Assembly (NCBI RefSeq): GCF_015832195.1
Contig: NC_052018.1
Span: 68,137,666 to 68,201,665, forward strand
From: Motacilla alba alba
Taxonomy: Eukaryota > Chordata > Aves > Passeriformes > Motacillidae
DNA length: 64,000 nucleotides
Direction of reading: 5' to 3'
A program made the position numbers and the translations under genes. Position 1 is the first letter of the stretch, and each line of letters opens with the position of its first letter. This document shows positions 12,101 through 26,500 of the stretch, in pieces. The notes under the pieces were generated by a model. It was not told the origin of the DNA. It did no database searches and saw nothing but the letters and a program-made list of their open reading frames with translations.

Positions 12101-15100
12101 CAATTTTTGTTTAAGTGAAACAAGAACCCCAAACAGGAGTTAAAGCTGTAACAAATCCTTAGACTAGTTTGCTAGAAGGCAGCCACCCATACCTGTGACA
12201 GATCACATATACAGCTTTTCAGAGTGCCAAGGATTTACTTTTATCACCAAAGTGACTGTACATACTTTGTTTAAACACAAAGCCATTGCCATGAATACAA
12301 GGCAATTATTTACCCAGACGGTTTTAAAGTGGTCTTCATTGCCAGGCTGAGCTTTCAAAGTCCCTTAAAAATGTGTGCCTTGCCACTAATTCAAATACAT
12401 AAGAAAATATAACCATTTTGTAAGATAACTAAAACTCTGGTCCCTAAAACAAACAGCAAGGTTCCTGTTGGCCACAGTTGGTCCCACTCATCTCACCTGC
12501 TACAGCATGAAGGAAAGAAGGCAGATACTGGAAACAGGAATAACAGGAAAACACAGTCTTAATAGGATGCAAAACCATACTTTTGAGATTAATGTGAAGA
12601 TTTTGTTATTAGCTTTGTGTTTTCTGCTCTTCTTTTTTTCTATGTTTACAACACAAGAGGAAAGACTCCTGTGCTATATTAGATTAAGGTACTGACTTGG
12701 GAATGATCATTCCCAAATTGTAGTTCCAGCTCCAATACTCACATACTGCAGCAGGGCAATTCAATTAACCTTCCTCTGTATTTGCTTACCTTCCTGTGTA
12801 ATGGGGATAAGACCTCCAGAAAAGGGCTCTATAAAACCTAATCTTTATAAAATTCCTAAGATGAAACAGAAATATGCCATACTAAATAAAATGTACACAA
12901 ATAAAAGTGCATAAATAGCTACTGTATACTCTACATCTAGTTGGAAAAAACTACAACTAAACAATTATCCACCATGGAATGCTGCTTTACTGAAATCTTA
13001 ATACTACACATAATTCATACCCATTGTGCTGACATTTAATATCAAAAGATTTCTTCTGTTAGTTTTTGAAGCATGTGTGGGGGTTCATTTGGAATGCTAA
13101 TAACATTTTTTTAATAATAAAGTGTTCCATAAAATGGCATTTATTTTTTGAATAACTTTATTTTTAAACTGTTGATAGGCACTATATACTTTGGAAATTT
13201 TATGTCAAAAAATTTAACTGTGCTTTAAAACACTTTTCCAAATTGACATTTTAATAAAGTTCTTCGTGATCTGAATATATCATATATGAAAAACTCAATC
13301 TCTAGTTGCAGTGTTAACCACAAAATTTTCAATTACATGCTGCCACGCCTTCCTATGACTCTTATAAAGTGAGTCTGTATACTTTAATTTAAATTATTCT
13401 TAATAAAATTAAATTTAATTTTTATATTGAAGCAATTATTTATTAAATTTAATATACAGATCCATAAAGCAAGCATGATGGTGAATTAAGCCCTATTCCT
13501 CAAGTTAGAGACTTACTGGTTTTGTTTTGTTTTTATTTTACTTTCTTAAGAGACTACATATCTGAACTATTATTAAATATTGGAAGGTTTTTTCTGCCTT
13601 TGTAGCACTTTAGTTTTTGTTTTCATTAATTATGTATTAAAAACAACTACAATAGTAAGTTTAGCTGAATTCTTTTTTCCCCTCAGTTAATTTTATCTAC
13701 AGTTACAAATGGAACTGGGGGTTAGGAAGGACAGATACTGCAGGCCTAAGAAGTCCTTAGCAACTTTATACACAGTTATTACCTCAGACTTCTGCAACCC
13801 ATTATATCTTTACTGAAAGAAGCATGATTATTGCACCCTGAAGCACACTTTAAATGTCATAATATATTGGTTTGCATTAGAGTTCATCTACAGGTGATAC
13901 GTGGTTTAAGTAAAATTATTAAAACAATCCTTTTTTCCCTCTCATTTAGGAAATATTTTTATTCTCTGTGCTTTGAGGTAGGTTAGAAATTCAGGTATCT
14001 AGGTAGAAAGCAGAAGCCTTCAATATCCTGCTGAGCCCCTGAGCCCCTACGGGATTCAGGTTTTCACAAACATCCTTAAATGCTCAACCTCCAATTCCGT
14101 ACTCCAATTCTTTAGTGGTCCAACAATTATAAAGCAGCAACAGACTCATCACAGGTCTTCAAGCTATCCACCAAACAGAGCCCTCCCCTACCTTACAAGC
14201 ATTTTCATGTTTTCTTTAATAAACAAAAAAGGAGGGGCAGTGGGAGGAGAGAGTTGTTAAGGTGACACCACATGCACTGCCCCTCAAGCAATAGCTCCCT
14301 GACCAGAGGAATTTCTTGATTATCCATCAGGGTCCCTGAGGCAAGGATGGGTATCAAGGCTCCCCTTCTCCCACAGGCAAGCTCTCCAGAGTTCCACCAA
14401 ATGCTTGCCTATTCCTGACCATGGAAGCTTTCCTCTCAAAATTTCAACAGCTTCCATTATAATGTAGAATGTAAAGGTTTTTGTTTTGGATTTCTTTGGT
14501 TTTAATTTTAGCTTCACAATTTGAAGGCTACAAAAAGCTGCAAACATTACTTATAACACAAAGAACTACCTATGCAAAAGAACCAATCTGCTGCCTCCAT
14601 GGCCATACACACAACAGCATTCAAATCCTTTTCACTGAAAATATGAATTAGATTTGAATTAAATTTGTGGAATCACCTGTATACACCCATCTGTGTATAG
14701 TTAAAGATTGTATTTATTCTAAAAAGAAGCATTTTAATCTATACAAAAATACATTTCAAAGATGAAAAATTTTAATCTTTACAAGAGTTTCTTTAGAGAC
14801 AGAAGTCATTGCAACTACTTGAATCAAGTACACAAGTCTTTATTTTCTAATTATTCAAGGTCAGCGATTCAGGGGATCAACATGATCGCCAGGGTAGATG
14901 CACTGTGTGACATAGTTGAAAAAAAAGTATTCGCAGTCAGATGTGTTTGGATAGTGATTGAAAAGACCTCTGACATAAGTTTACCTTCTCGTGACTTACG
15001 CAGATGCTGCATGGCAGGTAACCAACAATCACTAACCACATCCATGACTTCAGTTCCTTGCAAATGAGGTCAAAATGCAGCTCAGGTGAACTACAGTAAC

Positions 15101-18100
15101 CCCTCAAGGCAAAGTATTTAACCCGATCTTTGGGTCCTAAAATAAAGCCTAGAAAGACCTATTGTATAAACATAAAATTGTGTGTTTAATTAACATTGTT
15201 ATTCTGTCATCAGTTCAATCACATCAGAAGACCAAGAGGAAAATAAATTTCCTCACTCTAGCCAGGAAGTATGACTGGCTTGAAAGGTTTAGGGAGATGA
15301 AATCACTAATAGTAATGAATTAATCCATATCCTTCAAAGTAGTTTTAAAATCAATATTAAATAAAAGTCATGTGTTAAACACAAAAATCCAGAAGTTGTT
15401 GACACACTCTGGGGTCTTTCTTTTAGGCAAATTCTTCATTTTGTCATTTTATTTGGAAAAGAGAACATGCACATACCTCAAAAAGCTAGGAAGCTTTACA
15501 GAAGCCCCAGTAGTTACCATGCACAAACAAAGGTTAAAAAAAAAGGTTAAAATAAGATCAATATTAAAAATTCTGATTTATCATCAACAGGAAAATAATG
15601 GATGTTTAGGTCATAAGAAAAAGCATTTGGACATTTTAATCAACTTAACTTTATTTGTGAAAGTCTGACAATATGGCAAAGTTCCAGCTCTCCTGTAAGA
15701 GAAGTATTCTCAGTTTCACACAACTGGTACTTCTGCCATCCACACCATTGGAGCTGTACCTCAGCCTTTACCCCAGAGGTTACATGCACATTGTTTGTGA
15801 CAGCAATTGCATTAGTGGTGGCTTGGTGACTTACAAACACAAGTGTCAGGCAGCACTTTTACTAGGTACTGCCAGAGATAAATACCATGATGGAGCCCCT
15901 GGAAGGAACCTGCAATGCTGCTGTCAAACCAACACATGCAACACCACAAACTGAAGGAAGGAGGGAAAGGCTCCTTGCACGCTGCTCATGACCCAACCTC
16001 CAAACTGCCTCCCCACAGCAGCATGGTAGGGACCAGCTTTAGAAAACATCAGGTCCAAAAAAAATCAAATCCAAACAGTGACCTTATGTGGCCCTCCTCC
16101 TGAACGCTTTAACATCCCTGCTACAGCATTCACATTTAGCTTTACATTAAAGCTGAAGTTATTTAGTACTTTTTCTGCTTGGCTGCCCTTTCATGCCCCC
16201 ATCCCATCTAAGGCTTCTGGCCTTCTTTTTCACCATTTGTGCATGTCATTTGTAGCTATGAAGGTTTAACTGACGCAGTCTAAATTCATTGTATGTTTAC
16301 TGGTTTCTTTTTCTCTGTGGTGCAATGTCCTTGTGTCATTTTTGTTTTGTTTTAATTTAAATTTACTTTTAGGTAAAACATCTCTGCTTGCAGAATCAAA
16401 TGTCACCAGGAAACAGGAGGCTCCTGATGTGCTCTCCAGAATTACACTTAAACTGCTTTCAGTCTTCAAGGATAGAGATTTCATTTTAGCTACTAGAGTA
16501 CCTATCTTACTCACATGAAAATACTTTTTTGTTCAGCTGTGTCTACTTCAGCTACCAAAAAAATTGTGTTTCAGTGTCAAGTACATAAGCAACACCAATG
16601 TTCCATCACGTTCAAGGAAATTATTCCAACTAGGGGATGTAGTAGTTTATTAAACAAATCATTTCCAGGATATGTGTACTTATGTTTCTTTTTTAGGTAC
16701 GTTATGTTCTTTTCTGCTCAGTTTTGTGAGAAGCATAACTGTTCTATAAATGCAGACTACCTGTCCAAAGTGAAAATAATGCTTATGCCAGTAGTGGGCC
16801 TCTCTGCCCTATGCTTCACACTGCTCATGCCAGGCAAACTGTGTGCATTTTGGCGATTCCTCTGAAATCTTTATTCATTTGCCTTTCTTCAGTTTGTTTC
16901 TTTAGGTTAGATGCTATGCAAGTTTTGCATTGAAAGTTAAATAATGCCATTGTGTCAGAATTTATTATTGTTGTCAAAAATCTAAAATATTCTTACCATA
17001 TTTTTCCCACAAAATGGAAACTTGTATTTTTTTTTTTTTACAGGATGGTTCTCAGATTCAATTAAGTACAGGTATCACTAAATGCTTTGCAATCCCTTTT
17101 TTTATCAGCTAATAAAATTAGTCAGGTCTTTGAGCTTTTATATGAAGCTAACAGCATAAAGATTTTGAGTGCTACATTGCTCATAATTCTGTAATAAACC
17201 AACAGCTGATTTTGTTTTCTTTTCTAATTGCACACTAGCAAACAGTTATTTTCTCAACAAAACACAAAACTTCCAGCACATCTTCCCTTTCAGTAATTCT
17301 ATTTCTCTTTACACAACAGCATATGGCAGAAAGCACACAGGGATCCAGAAATAGAAATGAAGTTAAAAAAAACTACTTTTATTTAACTAAACTTCATTAC
17401 TAATCTCTTTTATAAAAAGAATCCTCCATTTTTTCAGTATGTTACTATTAACATGAAACCTTTGATACAGCAAGTAGCACAAAGAGGTAGACGTGCTCAA
17501 AAAGTTCTAATAGCAAAATGTGTAATGCACAGGGTCAGGAGCACTGCTTACACTTTTACAGTTTTCCCAACAAACACCCATTCCTCACTGTCCTGTTCAT
17601 GGAGTGGATCAGGCAGATATGAACACATCTTTTAGATCTCTCTCTCTGCCTCCAGTGGTCATGGAGAAGCTAAAAGAGAAATGGAACACACAGCTGGCTG
17701 AGCCATGGATTCCTGAAGATGCTCACAACTAACTGCTAGCACGGGATTTATTGTTTTTCTTGACAACCTCCCTGCCCACACTTTCCTGTGCCACTGCTTG
17801 TGACACTCTATGGCCACAGGACAATGGCAGGTCCAACACTGTAGCTCGTGAGTTACTCATCTCCAAAGCAAAACCCTGCCCTACTAAGGAAGTCAGATGT
17901 TAACAGATACCACTGAATATGCATTTGGCATATTCATGCCCAAAGTTTTATGAGATCAAAGCATGCTAAACAGCTGAGATTTGATGCCTGTTTCAAACAC
18001 TCTCTTCAATGATTGAGTATAGCATCAGTTCAATATATACAAAATGCTTGTTACATCAACATTAAAAATGAGACCAGAGGTTTTGGTCAACGGGGACTGT

Positions 18101-20855
18101 GAGCTGCCCAGAACAAACAACCTCAGTTCACAGAGGAGAGGCAAGAGCATCCAGTCTCCTGGCTCCCAACCCATCCCACTTTCAATTTACTAAGGGCTTT
18201 TATCCTAAGAAGGAAGAAGTGAGTTGCTTTTTTTTTTTCCTTTTTAAGGACAAGATGTCATTTTAAAAGGTAAGTGACATTTAACACAGATAAATGACAG
18301 CATAACAATCAGGCCAAAAATGTTTTTTTTCCTTAATTTTTTTGTGATTTTTTTTTAAAAACTGTCTACAGAATAAAAAAGAAATAAATGACCAACAGCC
18401 AAAAGCAGAAGTGCAAAAAAAAACCAGGGGAAAAAAGGACTGATAAAAGCTATACCACAGACCTAAGGATTTTGAAGCCACAAACACTTGGAAGACTTAC
18501 TGAGATAGAGCCCAGTTATCTATACTTGACTAAGAATTTCATTGGAGAAACAAATGTTTGGGAGGCTGGAATATCCTGCCATTCAAAGCACCTTCACAGA
18601 AGTCAGTTGGAAACTTTTAGTTTGAGAGCTGTTTTTCCTTGGAACAACAAAGCATCCCTGAGAGAAAATTCTGAGATTTTGATGTTTTACCTTTACTGCC
18701 ACAAAAATCCCTGGTAATACAATGATTTCTCTCAGCATTTCACCATATGAAAAGAACTTAAATTTATGGTGCAGACAGTCAGAAAGTCAAACATCAAGAT
18801 AAAAAGCACATAAAAGACCTAAGAAAGGGATCAGCAGGTAATGATTTAACCGTTGAACAGAAAATAATGCAAAAATAACTTCATTGTTCACATGTGTACT
18901 GACCTCAGGAAATGCACTGCATGTGGGGTAAAAGAGAAAAAAAATGAATGAAAAATTTCAAAATCCTATGGAATGCTGCTTTCAATAAATACACAACACT
19001 GTCTCCTGGACTAGAAACAAAACTCCCCCAGAGATTAATAGCTTAGTGATTAATAGCATAACAATTGAGCACATCAGGTACACACTAGCACACAGGCCTT
19101 ACATTCCCTTTATCTTCCTTCAACAAGGTGAGAGTCTAAAAAGAAAAGTACTAATAATACTATTGCATGATCAGTGCTGGAAGTTAACAGCCTGAATATT
19201 CTTTCCTTTATTTTAAGAGGATTTCTAGCATATTCACGTATCCAAAACAGCTGCTGAATTAACATTACCTGAATTAATTTTGTATTCCTTACTTTCCTTT
19301 TAAATTACTTGGATGATATTATGGAGAAGAAGCTGACAGGTAGCTGCTTTTGGACATTTTTGATTGCTCAGGGGCCACCCATCTATTCAGAGACACTGAA
19401 TGAGAACTGATGAAACTAAAGAAAACAGGCTTTCTTCTTGAAGAACTCCATCTCTTTCATCAGGCAAATTGCAAGGAAGTGGCCATTCCCCTCCTCTTTG
19501 GAGTTCAATGAAGAGTCTCTGGCAGCACTTGGTGCAGCAGGGGAAAAGCAGCATCATTTTTGTGGGCGCAGACCAAAAGAGATCTATTACCACTCTGATG
19601 CTTCCTTTAAGGGTTGCTGTGATAAGAAGCAACAGTAGTGGTTTGGGAAGTTTTAACCAAGAAAAACAACAAAAACCTAAAACAACTACCACTAGGTTAA
19701 TAACTAACCCTAGTGAAAGATTCTTTAGGTAAGAAGTTTACTGCTGATGTAATATCAGAAACAACTGAAAAATCAGCATTTTTAATTAACTCTCATTAAA
19801 CTTTAAAAATATTTCTCTGGTCTTTAAGCACGGGGGAATTTTTTTACTTAATCTTCCTTAAGTGAATAGAAATTTTTAACACTCCAATTAATCATTGTTT
19901 CATGGAAGGAAACTGTAATTTAAACATCTTCTGGTTATTAGCACAAGATCAAAGAATTATTCCCTTATTGTTTCCTCCAAAACAACTAGCACACCGAGGC
20001 TAATGTGCCATTATCTCCAATTTGTCTGAGCCATGACAATCAAAATTAAGACTAGGATCTTCATTAGGTCTTCCTTTGTTTTACCAATAAATGAGAAACT
20101 AAATGTTACGAAGAGCTACTGGCACTACACAATTTTTTAAAGCAGGAGCAAGGAGGCACACAGATTTGGGATAATGCATTTTACTAGTTTTGCTTTTTAT
20201 TAAAAAAAAAAAAAACAAAAAACTTTCCCTGCTTTAAATAGAGCTTTCCAGATTTCTGTTCTAATAGCTGAAGTTAGAGCTTCAACATAAAACCAAATAT
20301 ACTGCTAAGTAAACTCTGAGAGCTTTATCTCCACAAGAATATATTACTTTAGAAGAAATTATAAGCAGTCCTCTTTAACAGTACTCAAAGACTTAAAAAT
20401 ATTTAATGCCTGTAATATCATTTTTTAGAAACATCTCAATACAGAGACTATGCAAAGGTAAAAAACTCCAAGTTTTACCCTTTTTTGAAAACTTTTGGGA
20501 AAAAATGGTCAAAGATAAAGAATTTTTTTTTATCATTTTCAAGGTATAAAACCAAGTCAAAAGAAAGAATCAGACTTAAATGGAATCAAAGTTTTCTGGA
20601 AGACTGTCTCTTTTCTTCCCATTTTATTTTGAGGTAATGATAACAGCTGTTCTAGAAGATTAACTAAATCCTGTGTCATGAGGACACAACTAGAAAGTAA
20701 GTGGTGTCTGTGGTCAGACAGAGATGCTGTAGCCACTAAGAGAACACGTCCAATCGTGATGCTAACTGATGCATGCAACTGAACTATTTTAACCAAAACC
20801 ACCTCATTAGCAAGGCAATCATGCAATTCCTGCAAATTAATCATCAAATAATTTT
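9186..20855. other. Non-coding DNA, no certain gene
   Basis: Long AT-rich interval. Slightly GC-richer pieces at about 10260-10600, 11740-11935, 14270-14420 and 17640-17890 show no recognised repeat or protein. An AT-only patch lies near 13385-13455. A weak minus-strand exon candidate at 15000-15056 is discussed under findings. The rest reads as intron or intergenic sequence. Confidence 0.5.
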
Positions 20856-20859
20856 GACT

Positions 20860-21178
20860 GTAAGGGTCATATATTGGGCTTTAAAGGTCATATATTCCAG
20901 CCCTCTCCAATGAACAGGTACATTTTTAACTACACTGAACACAAACCTGCTCAGAGCCCATCTGACCTGACCTTGAATTATCTCCAGGAATGTGGCATCT
21001 TATCACCTCTCCACAAAACCTGTTCCAGTATTTCACCACCCTCACTGTAAGAAAATTCCTGCTTAAATCTAGTCTGAATCTAACCTCTTAAAACCATTAC
21101 TCCTTCTACTGTACAACAGCAGCCAATAGTCAATTTAACTGTAAAATATCAAGAACAGTCCTTTACATTTAACCAAAT
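20860..21178 (-). repeat. CR1 LINE 3' fragment, minus orientation
   Basis: On the plus strand the segment follows the inverted CR1 3' end step by step. AAAGGTCATATATTCCAGCC (expected GGTCATCTAGTCCAACC) is followed by CTCAGAGCCCATCTGACCTG, then CCTTGAATTATCTCCAGGAA, then CACCACCCTCACTGTAAG and ATTCCTGCTTAAATCTAGTC. This is the standard CR1 3' UTR read backwards. The copy is old, with many substitutions, and lacks the terminal octamers. An 11-bp word (GGTCATATATT) is repeated at the 3' terminus, about 20 bp apart. Confidence 0.85.
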
Positions 21179-23534
21179 TTAAGGTCAGAAGATATAGCTA
21201 AAAACAAAGATTTTTTTTTTCTGATCTCCTTTATGTTGCAAATCTCACTTCAGTCATTTAATATTCTGTATTTTGGTCTGCTAGTGCTAGCTTGCCAGAG
21301 AAGGCTTGTCAGCATAGCCCAAAGGTGTGATGAAGGACTGCTGGGGTCTGGAGAACCTGCACCAATTCTGATAATTTGTCTCTTCTGAGGCTAAAATGTG
21401 AACCTTGCTCTCAGTCATCCTGCATCTAATCACAGCATTAGAGAGGAAAATGCTTTAATACCTGGCTTTTGTTTTCAAAATTCCTCTGTGCCACTATTGT
21501 GTTAACTTCCAATTTTTGATTTTTTTAGGAAACTTAACTAGGAAGTTTTGCTTTGTTGTTTTGTTTTTTGGGGGTTTTTGTTTGTTTGGTTTTGGGGTTT
21601 TTTTCAGGTTTTTGTTTTTTTAGAGACATCCTGGAGTTATTGAACATTTGCTTTTCTCAATGTTTTCCTCCTCATTCACTAATCTTAACTATGTTTTATA
21701 TATATATATACAAAGACATAGGTGTACATATATTCCTGTAATTCCTATATATATACAGGTGCATATTGTCATACATACATATATAGAACATGAATATACA
21801 AAATATCAAATTTTTTTTTTTCTACAGCACCACCTAGGGGACAAGGACCCTTTCAAAGTCCAAGTGTTCTAGACTGTGATTTAGCCTTATGACTGGGGTC
21901 TGTCTGATTTCCTCAGTTTCAAAAACTGGCTGCTTCAACTGTGAAACTCCTTTGATTTCACTGTCATAGCTGTTTACTGGTTTACTGTTTTGATAAAATA
22001 TGTAGACAGCATAATTGTCAAGGATTTCATCTTTGTTTCTAGATCATTAACAAAAATTATTTCAGGCTCTGAAGAGACAGAGGCATCTTTTTGAAGAGAC
22101 ACTTTTGAGATGGCATCCTTAACCCATTTAGCATATGCTTTATTGGTAATGTAGTTAGTGCAATAAATGATGAGCACATTCCCAACTTCCATTCTTTGCT
22201 TCTGGGACTGCTTAATCATTTTATATTAGGAGTCACCAGAAATAACATATAACCTGTCCTGGAAGCAAGGAACAAAAGCTGTTCTACCCTTCCCAGCAAG
22301 CACCAACAGAATACTAAAGCTGTGCTGCTTCTGCTGCCTCCCAGTCCATACACATAAGGTACCTCCCCTCAAAGGAATAACTTTCAATATTGTGTGCAGT
22401 TCCAGAAGACTGGTCTTACATCATCTTCCTCTAGCAGGTGAACGGGTCCTCAGACTCTTCACATGTTTTCTCTCTGTGTGACCTTCCTTCCTTTGTTGGC
22501 TGCACAGCCTGGGCTGACTTCCCAGCACCAGACCCAGCCAGCTCTTTTTAAGCCCTCACCCAGGCAGTCAAGAATCTTCAAGGAGCCTGGGCCACCTAAA
22601 GCTTCAGTATGTCTGAAGGAGTCAAGGGAAGAAATGCTCTCCAATCCACAGAGAAAATCAGAAAGCTCCCTCGTGCTTCCATTTTTTTTTCCAGTGCGCA
22701 TTCATTCACTGCAGGCAACATTACATTTTTTATCCCTCCCTTTCCCAAATCACTTAGCACTAGTGCATATACAGCCTTCCACACACTGTTTTATTTTCCA
22801 CTGTATTGTGACAGAAATATTAGAGCACCAAGATGTTTTTTAACCATCACTCAACAATCAAGGTATAAATTTCTTAAGAGAGGAATTCTTCAATTCTGAG
22901 CTGCACTGTAGGTGCTGTTTCTTCTGTTGCATAGTCTCTCTAGAGACTAAAAACACTAGAATAAATCAGAATTATTCCAAGGAACAGTAAAATTAAAATA
23001 CACTGAAAGGGGAGGTCTGCATCCTCCCACAGCTGAAAGCTAAGCCACTTGACTGACAAACTGCAGTAGTGGGCCTTAAGTACCCCTCATAAGCACAATG
23101 TGGATTAATTGAACAGATCAAAGTTCACTTCACTTCCAAGGTGAATTTAAAAAACAAATGAAGAACTAACTTTTGCAAAATGAGGAGATTTTAGAAAATA
23201 GCAGGTACATTTTACTTTGGGTCAGCTTTAATTTCTAAACAAGCCAGGACACAACTGGCTGGCACAACACATTAACAACTGCCATGCTTTATACAGATAA
23301 AAGCCACTGTGTGAGACAGTGCAGCAGCCCTCACGATATACCACAGTCACTCAGACAGAGATTAAAATGTCAGTCTCAATTAAACTGACCTCATTCATTT
23401 TCATGTTTCCTGACTAAACATGCCTATTCCTTTCTCTACAAAAATTCAGAATGAGTTGTAAATTTCATTTATTCCAAGAGATATTTCAGACCTAGAAAGT
23501 TTATAAAATTTATATTATTTACATAGTTGTTGTA
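21179..23534. other. Non-coding DNA with low-complexity tracts
   Basis: Besides the T/G tract annotated separately, there is a short (TA)n stretch near 21696-21712 and TATATA-rich sequence to about 21790. A GC-richer segment at 22440-22700 gives overlapping ORFs on both strands with no known domain. An 81-codon minus-strand ORF at 21974-22219 was examined and not accepted as a gene. Confidence 0.5.
21544..21622 (+). repeat. T/G-rich low-complexity tract
   Basis: Almost only T and G on the plus strand, in runs of T(2-7) separated by G(1-5). It is one of five such tracts in the window with the same polarity. Confidence 0.9.
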
Positions 23535-23569
23535 CATTGTTTATGCAAATTTAAATGTAATTACATTTA
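23535..23569 (+). promoter_or_regulatory. SOX-POU-like site plus palindrome
   Basis: CATTGT at 23535-23540 (a SOX half-site), two T, then a perfect octamer ATGCAAAT at 23543-23550. Two bases later comes an 18-bp perfect palindrome (23552-23569) centred on TAATTA, a homeodomain core. The known SOX2-OCT4 composite has the same order and orientation but one base less between the halves. The sequence is seen directly. A role as an enhancer is inference and depends on conservation. Confidence 0.35.
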
Positions 23570-26500
23570 CATAAGCAGAATTGGAAGAATTAAAAAAAAA
23601 TAAGTAAAATCTGCAAATGCCTCCTTTGCCTTCTAAGAATCCCATGAAACATCTCCTAAATGTATCTTTATAGATCATCCATAAACTGAAAGTACCACTC
23701 TAAAATTACTTCTATGAATACTAAATATCAACATAATTTTAAACAAACAAAATGAAATCATACAGCCACCTTTGGAGGTAATTCTAGATGTTGGCCATAG
23801 TCTTAGTTGGAGGCTTAGATTTTAATCAGTATTTTTCAAGTTTTCCCATGAATATCTGAAAGCAGCATTTTTTTTGAAATTAATCCAATACATAAAACCA
23901 TAAACTAAAAAAAAACCCACTCAGATTTATTTTTCTAACTGAAAATAAATAAACCCCACCTGTCTTCTCAATTTACTATATTTTATTTCTCAAAAATAAT
24001 GTTTGTCATTTGTGCCCATGGGTATTTATTTCAAAGGAAATATGGAGTTTGAAACTAAGCAGTTTTCCAAGGAAAAACACTAGAAATTAAGTGTAAGGCA
24101 CACTAACAGTTCAAGATGCCTACATATAAATGTTACTATACAGTGATGCAACTTTTACTTATGCTTTCAGTAGAATAGACAAAAAGAATCTACTATTGCC
24201 AAGGACAGTTTCATATAGTCCTAAGGAGAACAGTATACATAAATTGGACAGAAGTATCTCACTGAGTTTACAATATCTCACCTGTGAATTATGATTTTAA
24301 ACTAGCAGTTTTTAAAGACAAGTATGAAAGCTTGAGTGCTTTCATAGCATTTCACAGTGTTTAACAAATCCCTATATTGGTGAAGCATAATTATGCAAAC
24401 CATTACACAAAATAAATAAGCTAGGTACTTCACAGCATGCTAAAAGGTGTGACAAATTCTCATGTCATAGACAAAAGGTTTAGTGGGAGAACAAAAACAC
24501 TCACATTTTGCATTAGGCAAATATTTCACGGCAAGAGCACCAGGCAGTGTACATGAAATGGTCTCTTAATGAAAGTTGCTGTTATGGTTGTCAGTACAGC
24601 AATAAAAACCCAAAAGCCTCTTAGTGAGAACCATCACAGAGGTGGAAACTTTTCAGTTATACTTTCCAAGCCAAATCTTTGCTCATTTGCAACCAGATAT
24701 CTGATGACCTTCATAGAGATAAGCCTTAAACTTGACCTAGCAACAAAATTTCAATTTAGGAAACTGTATCATGCCTGCAGTTTAAATGCCGCGTCACCTT
24801 TCCTGACTGGCATATGGCATATGTGAGAGCTTTACATGTCCTGCGTGTGGCCTCAGGCCGCTATGCTTCAGGAGCAAGTAGGATCATCCTGGCAGATTTT
24901 TAAAGGTCCAGAAAACTTTGTGCTTCAGCCATTCCCACAACAACAGCATCCCTCCTGCATGCTACCATTTCATCTCCTCAACATCCATGGGTACTTCTAG
25001 ACTAGCATAATTATGATTACAGTAATATTTAGTTCAGTTTGGAAACTAGAGTGAGGTAATACTACGGTTCCATATCTGTGTCATATTTCACAGAAAAACC
25101 TTATTGCAATGATAATGGTATCAGTAATTTCACAAGTACATATCGAAATGGGGTACTAAAACATAATATTTGACAGTATCTGTTGATACACCTTCAGCAG
25201 AATAAGTATATTGCTCAGATTACACTTATTTCCTACTTGCTCCAACTCAGAATGGGTTCTGCTAATAATAAAAACATACATTGTTTAATCCAGCTATGCA
25301 AGACCAAAGAATTTAAGTCAATAAATATTTAGCTCACCTAGTGCAGGTTTTCACTTTTCCAAAAATTTTAAGAAATGGGAAAATTAAAGAGAAAAGGTCC
25401 ATGACAGAAAACTCAAGCCATGTTAAAGTGGGAGTGTCTTCAAAAATTTGAAAGTTTTTATTCAGGCTCCCTAGTACTGGTTCTATAGCCCTAGGCTCAA
25501 AATTAACTCCATGAACTTTAATCTAGGTATTCTTGCTTTGCAGTCCATCATGCTTTCAGAGTTCAAAACTGCATAGTAAAAATATGATTTTAGAAAAGAT
25601 AAACACTTCTCTCAGACTGAGTAAAATGATGCTAAAGACAAAAACACAACAGACCACAAACACTGCAACATTCTACTTCATGTTTTATATAAATGCTGTA
25701 AACCTGAAAGATGTAAGCAATTGAGACTGCACTAACAATGCTAATATGCCTGCATAGTAACAGCTACTAGCTTTTCCTCTTAAGGGTTTTTTACATAAAT
25801 ATCAATAAAAAAATTTAAGTTCAACATACTAAACCTAATTGGGCCCCCTTTCTATAGAGGTGAATTGATTAATTTATTTTGGCTCTTACAGAGGAAGAAT
25901 TCAGTGCACATTTCCTTCAAGCATGTTTCTGGGAAAGGACTGGGCACAACATTTGTATCAATTCCAGCATCATTCATCTCAATTAAGCATCTGATGATCA
26001 AAATGATATTCAACTTATTTCTTACACATCTACACTGGCAACCCAGAAAAGGCTATTCAGTATCCAAAGTGACAAATTGGGATCATTATGAGCTTTGTAT
26101 GATTATTTTATGACTCTCATACCACAGATTAGTATCTCTATTTGGCTGTTATTTCTATAGCAGAGCAGCATACTAAACATGACATGCAATTGCAGGCATC
26201 TTCAGCTTAAACGCAAATCCAAAACAGGAGTTCAGAAGAGGCACACCAGTAGTTACAATTTCTATCTTGACAGTGGGCAATACAAGACAAGATCCTGCAA
26301 AAAATCTGAGGATATAAACAAAACTGTTTTTTTTATAGCACCTAAAGTGCACTTTTGGCAAGACCAGAGTTTTTCTAGACTCAAAGTACAAAACACTTAG
26401 AAAAGACCGAAAAATAGGTGAAGATGAGGAAAAAACCAGCAGATAGTCAGAGATTTTAGTCAAATGCTTTCTTCATTAGTTGGTTCCCGCTACAGAAGCC

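Noticed and set aside
21974..22219. 81-codon minus ORF that continues in another frame for about 48 codons
   Set aside because: It looked like a frameshifted pseudogene, but no family could be named, the upstream frame is closed, and lengths are within chance expectation.
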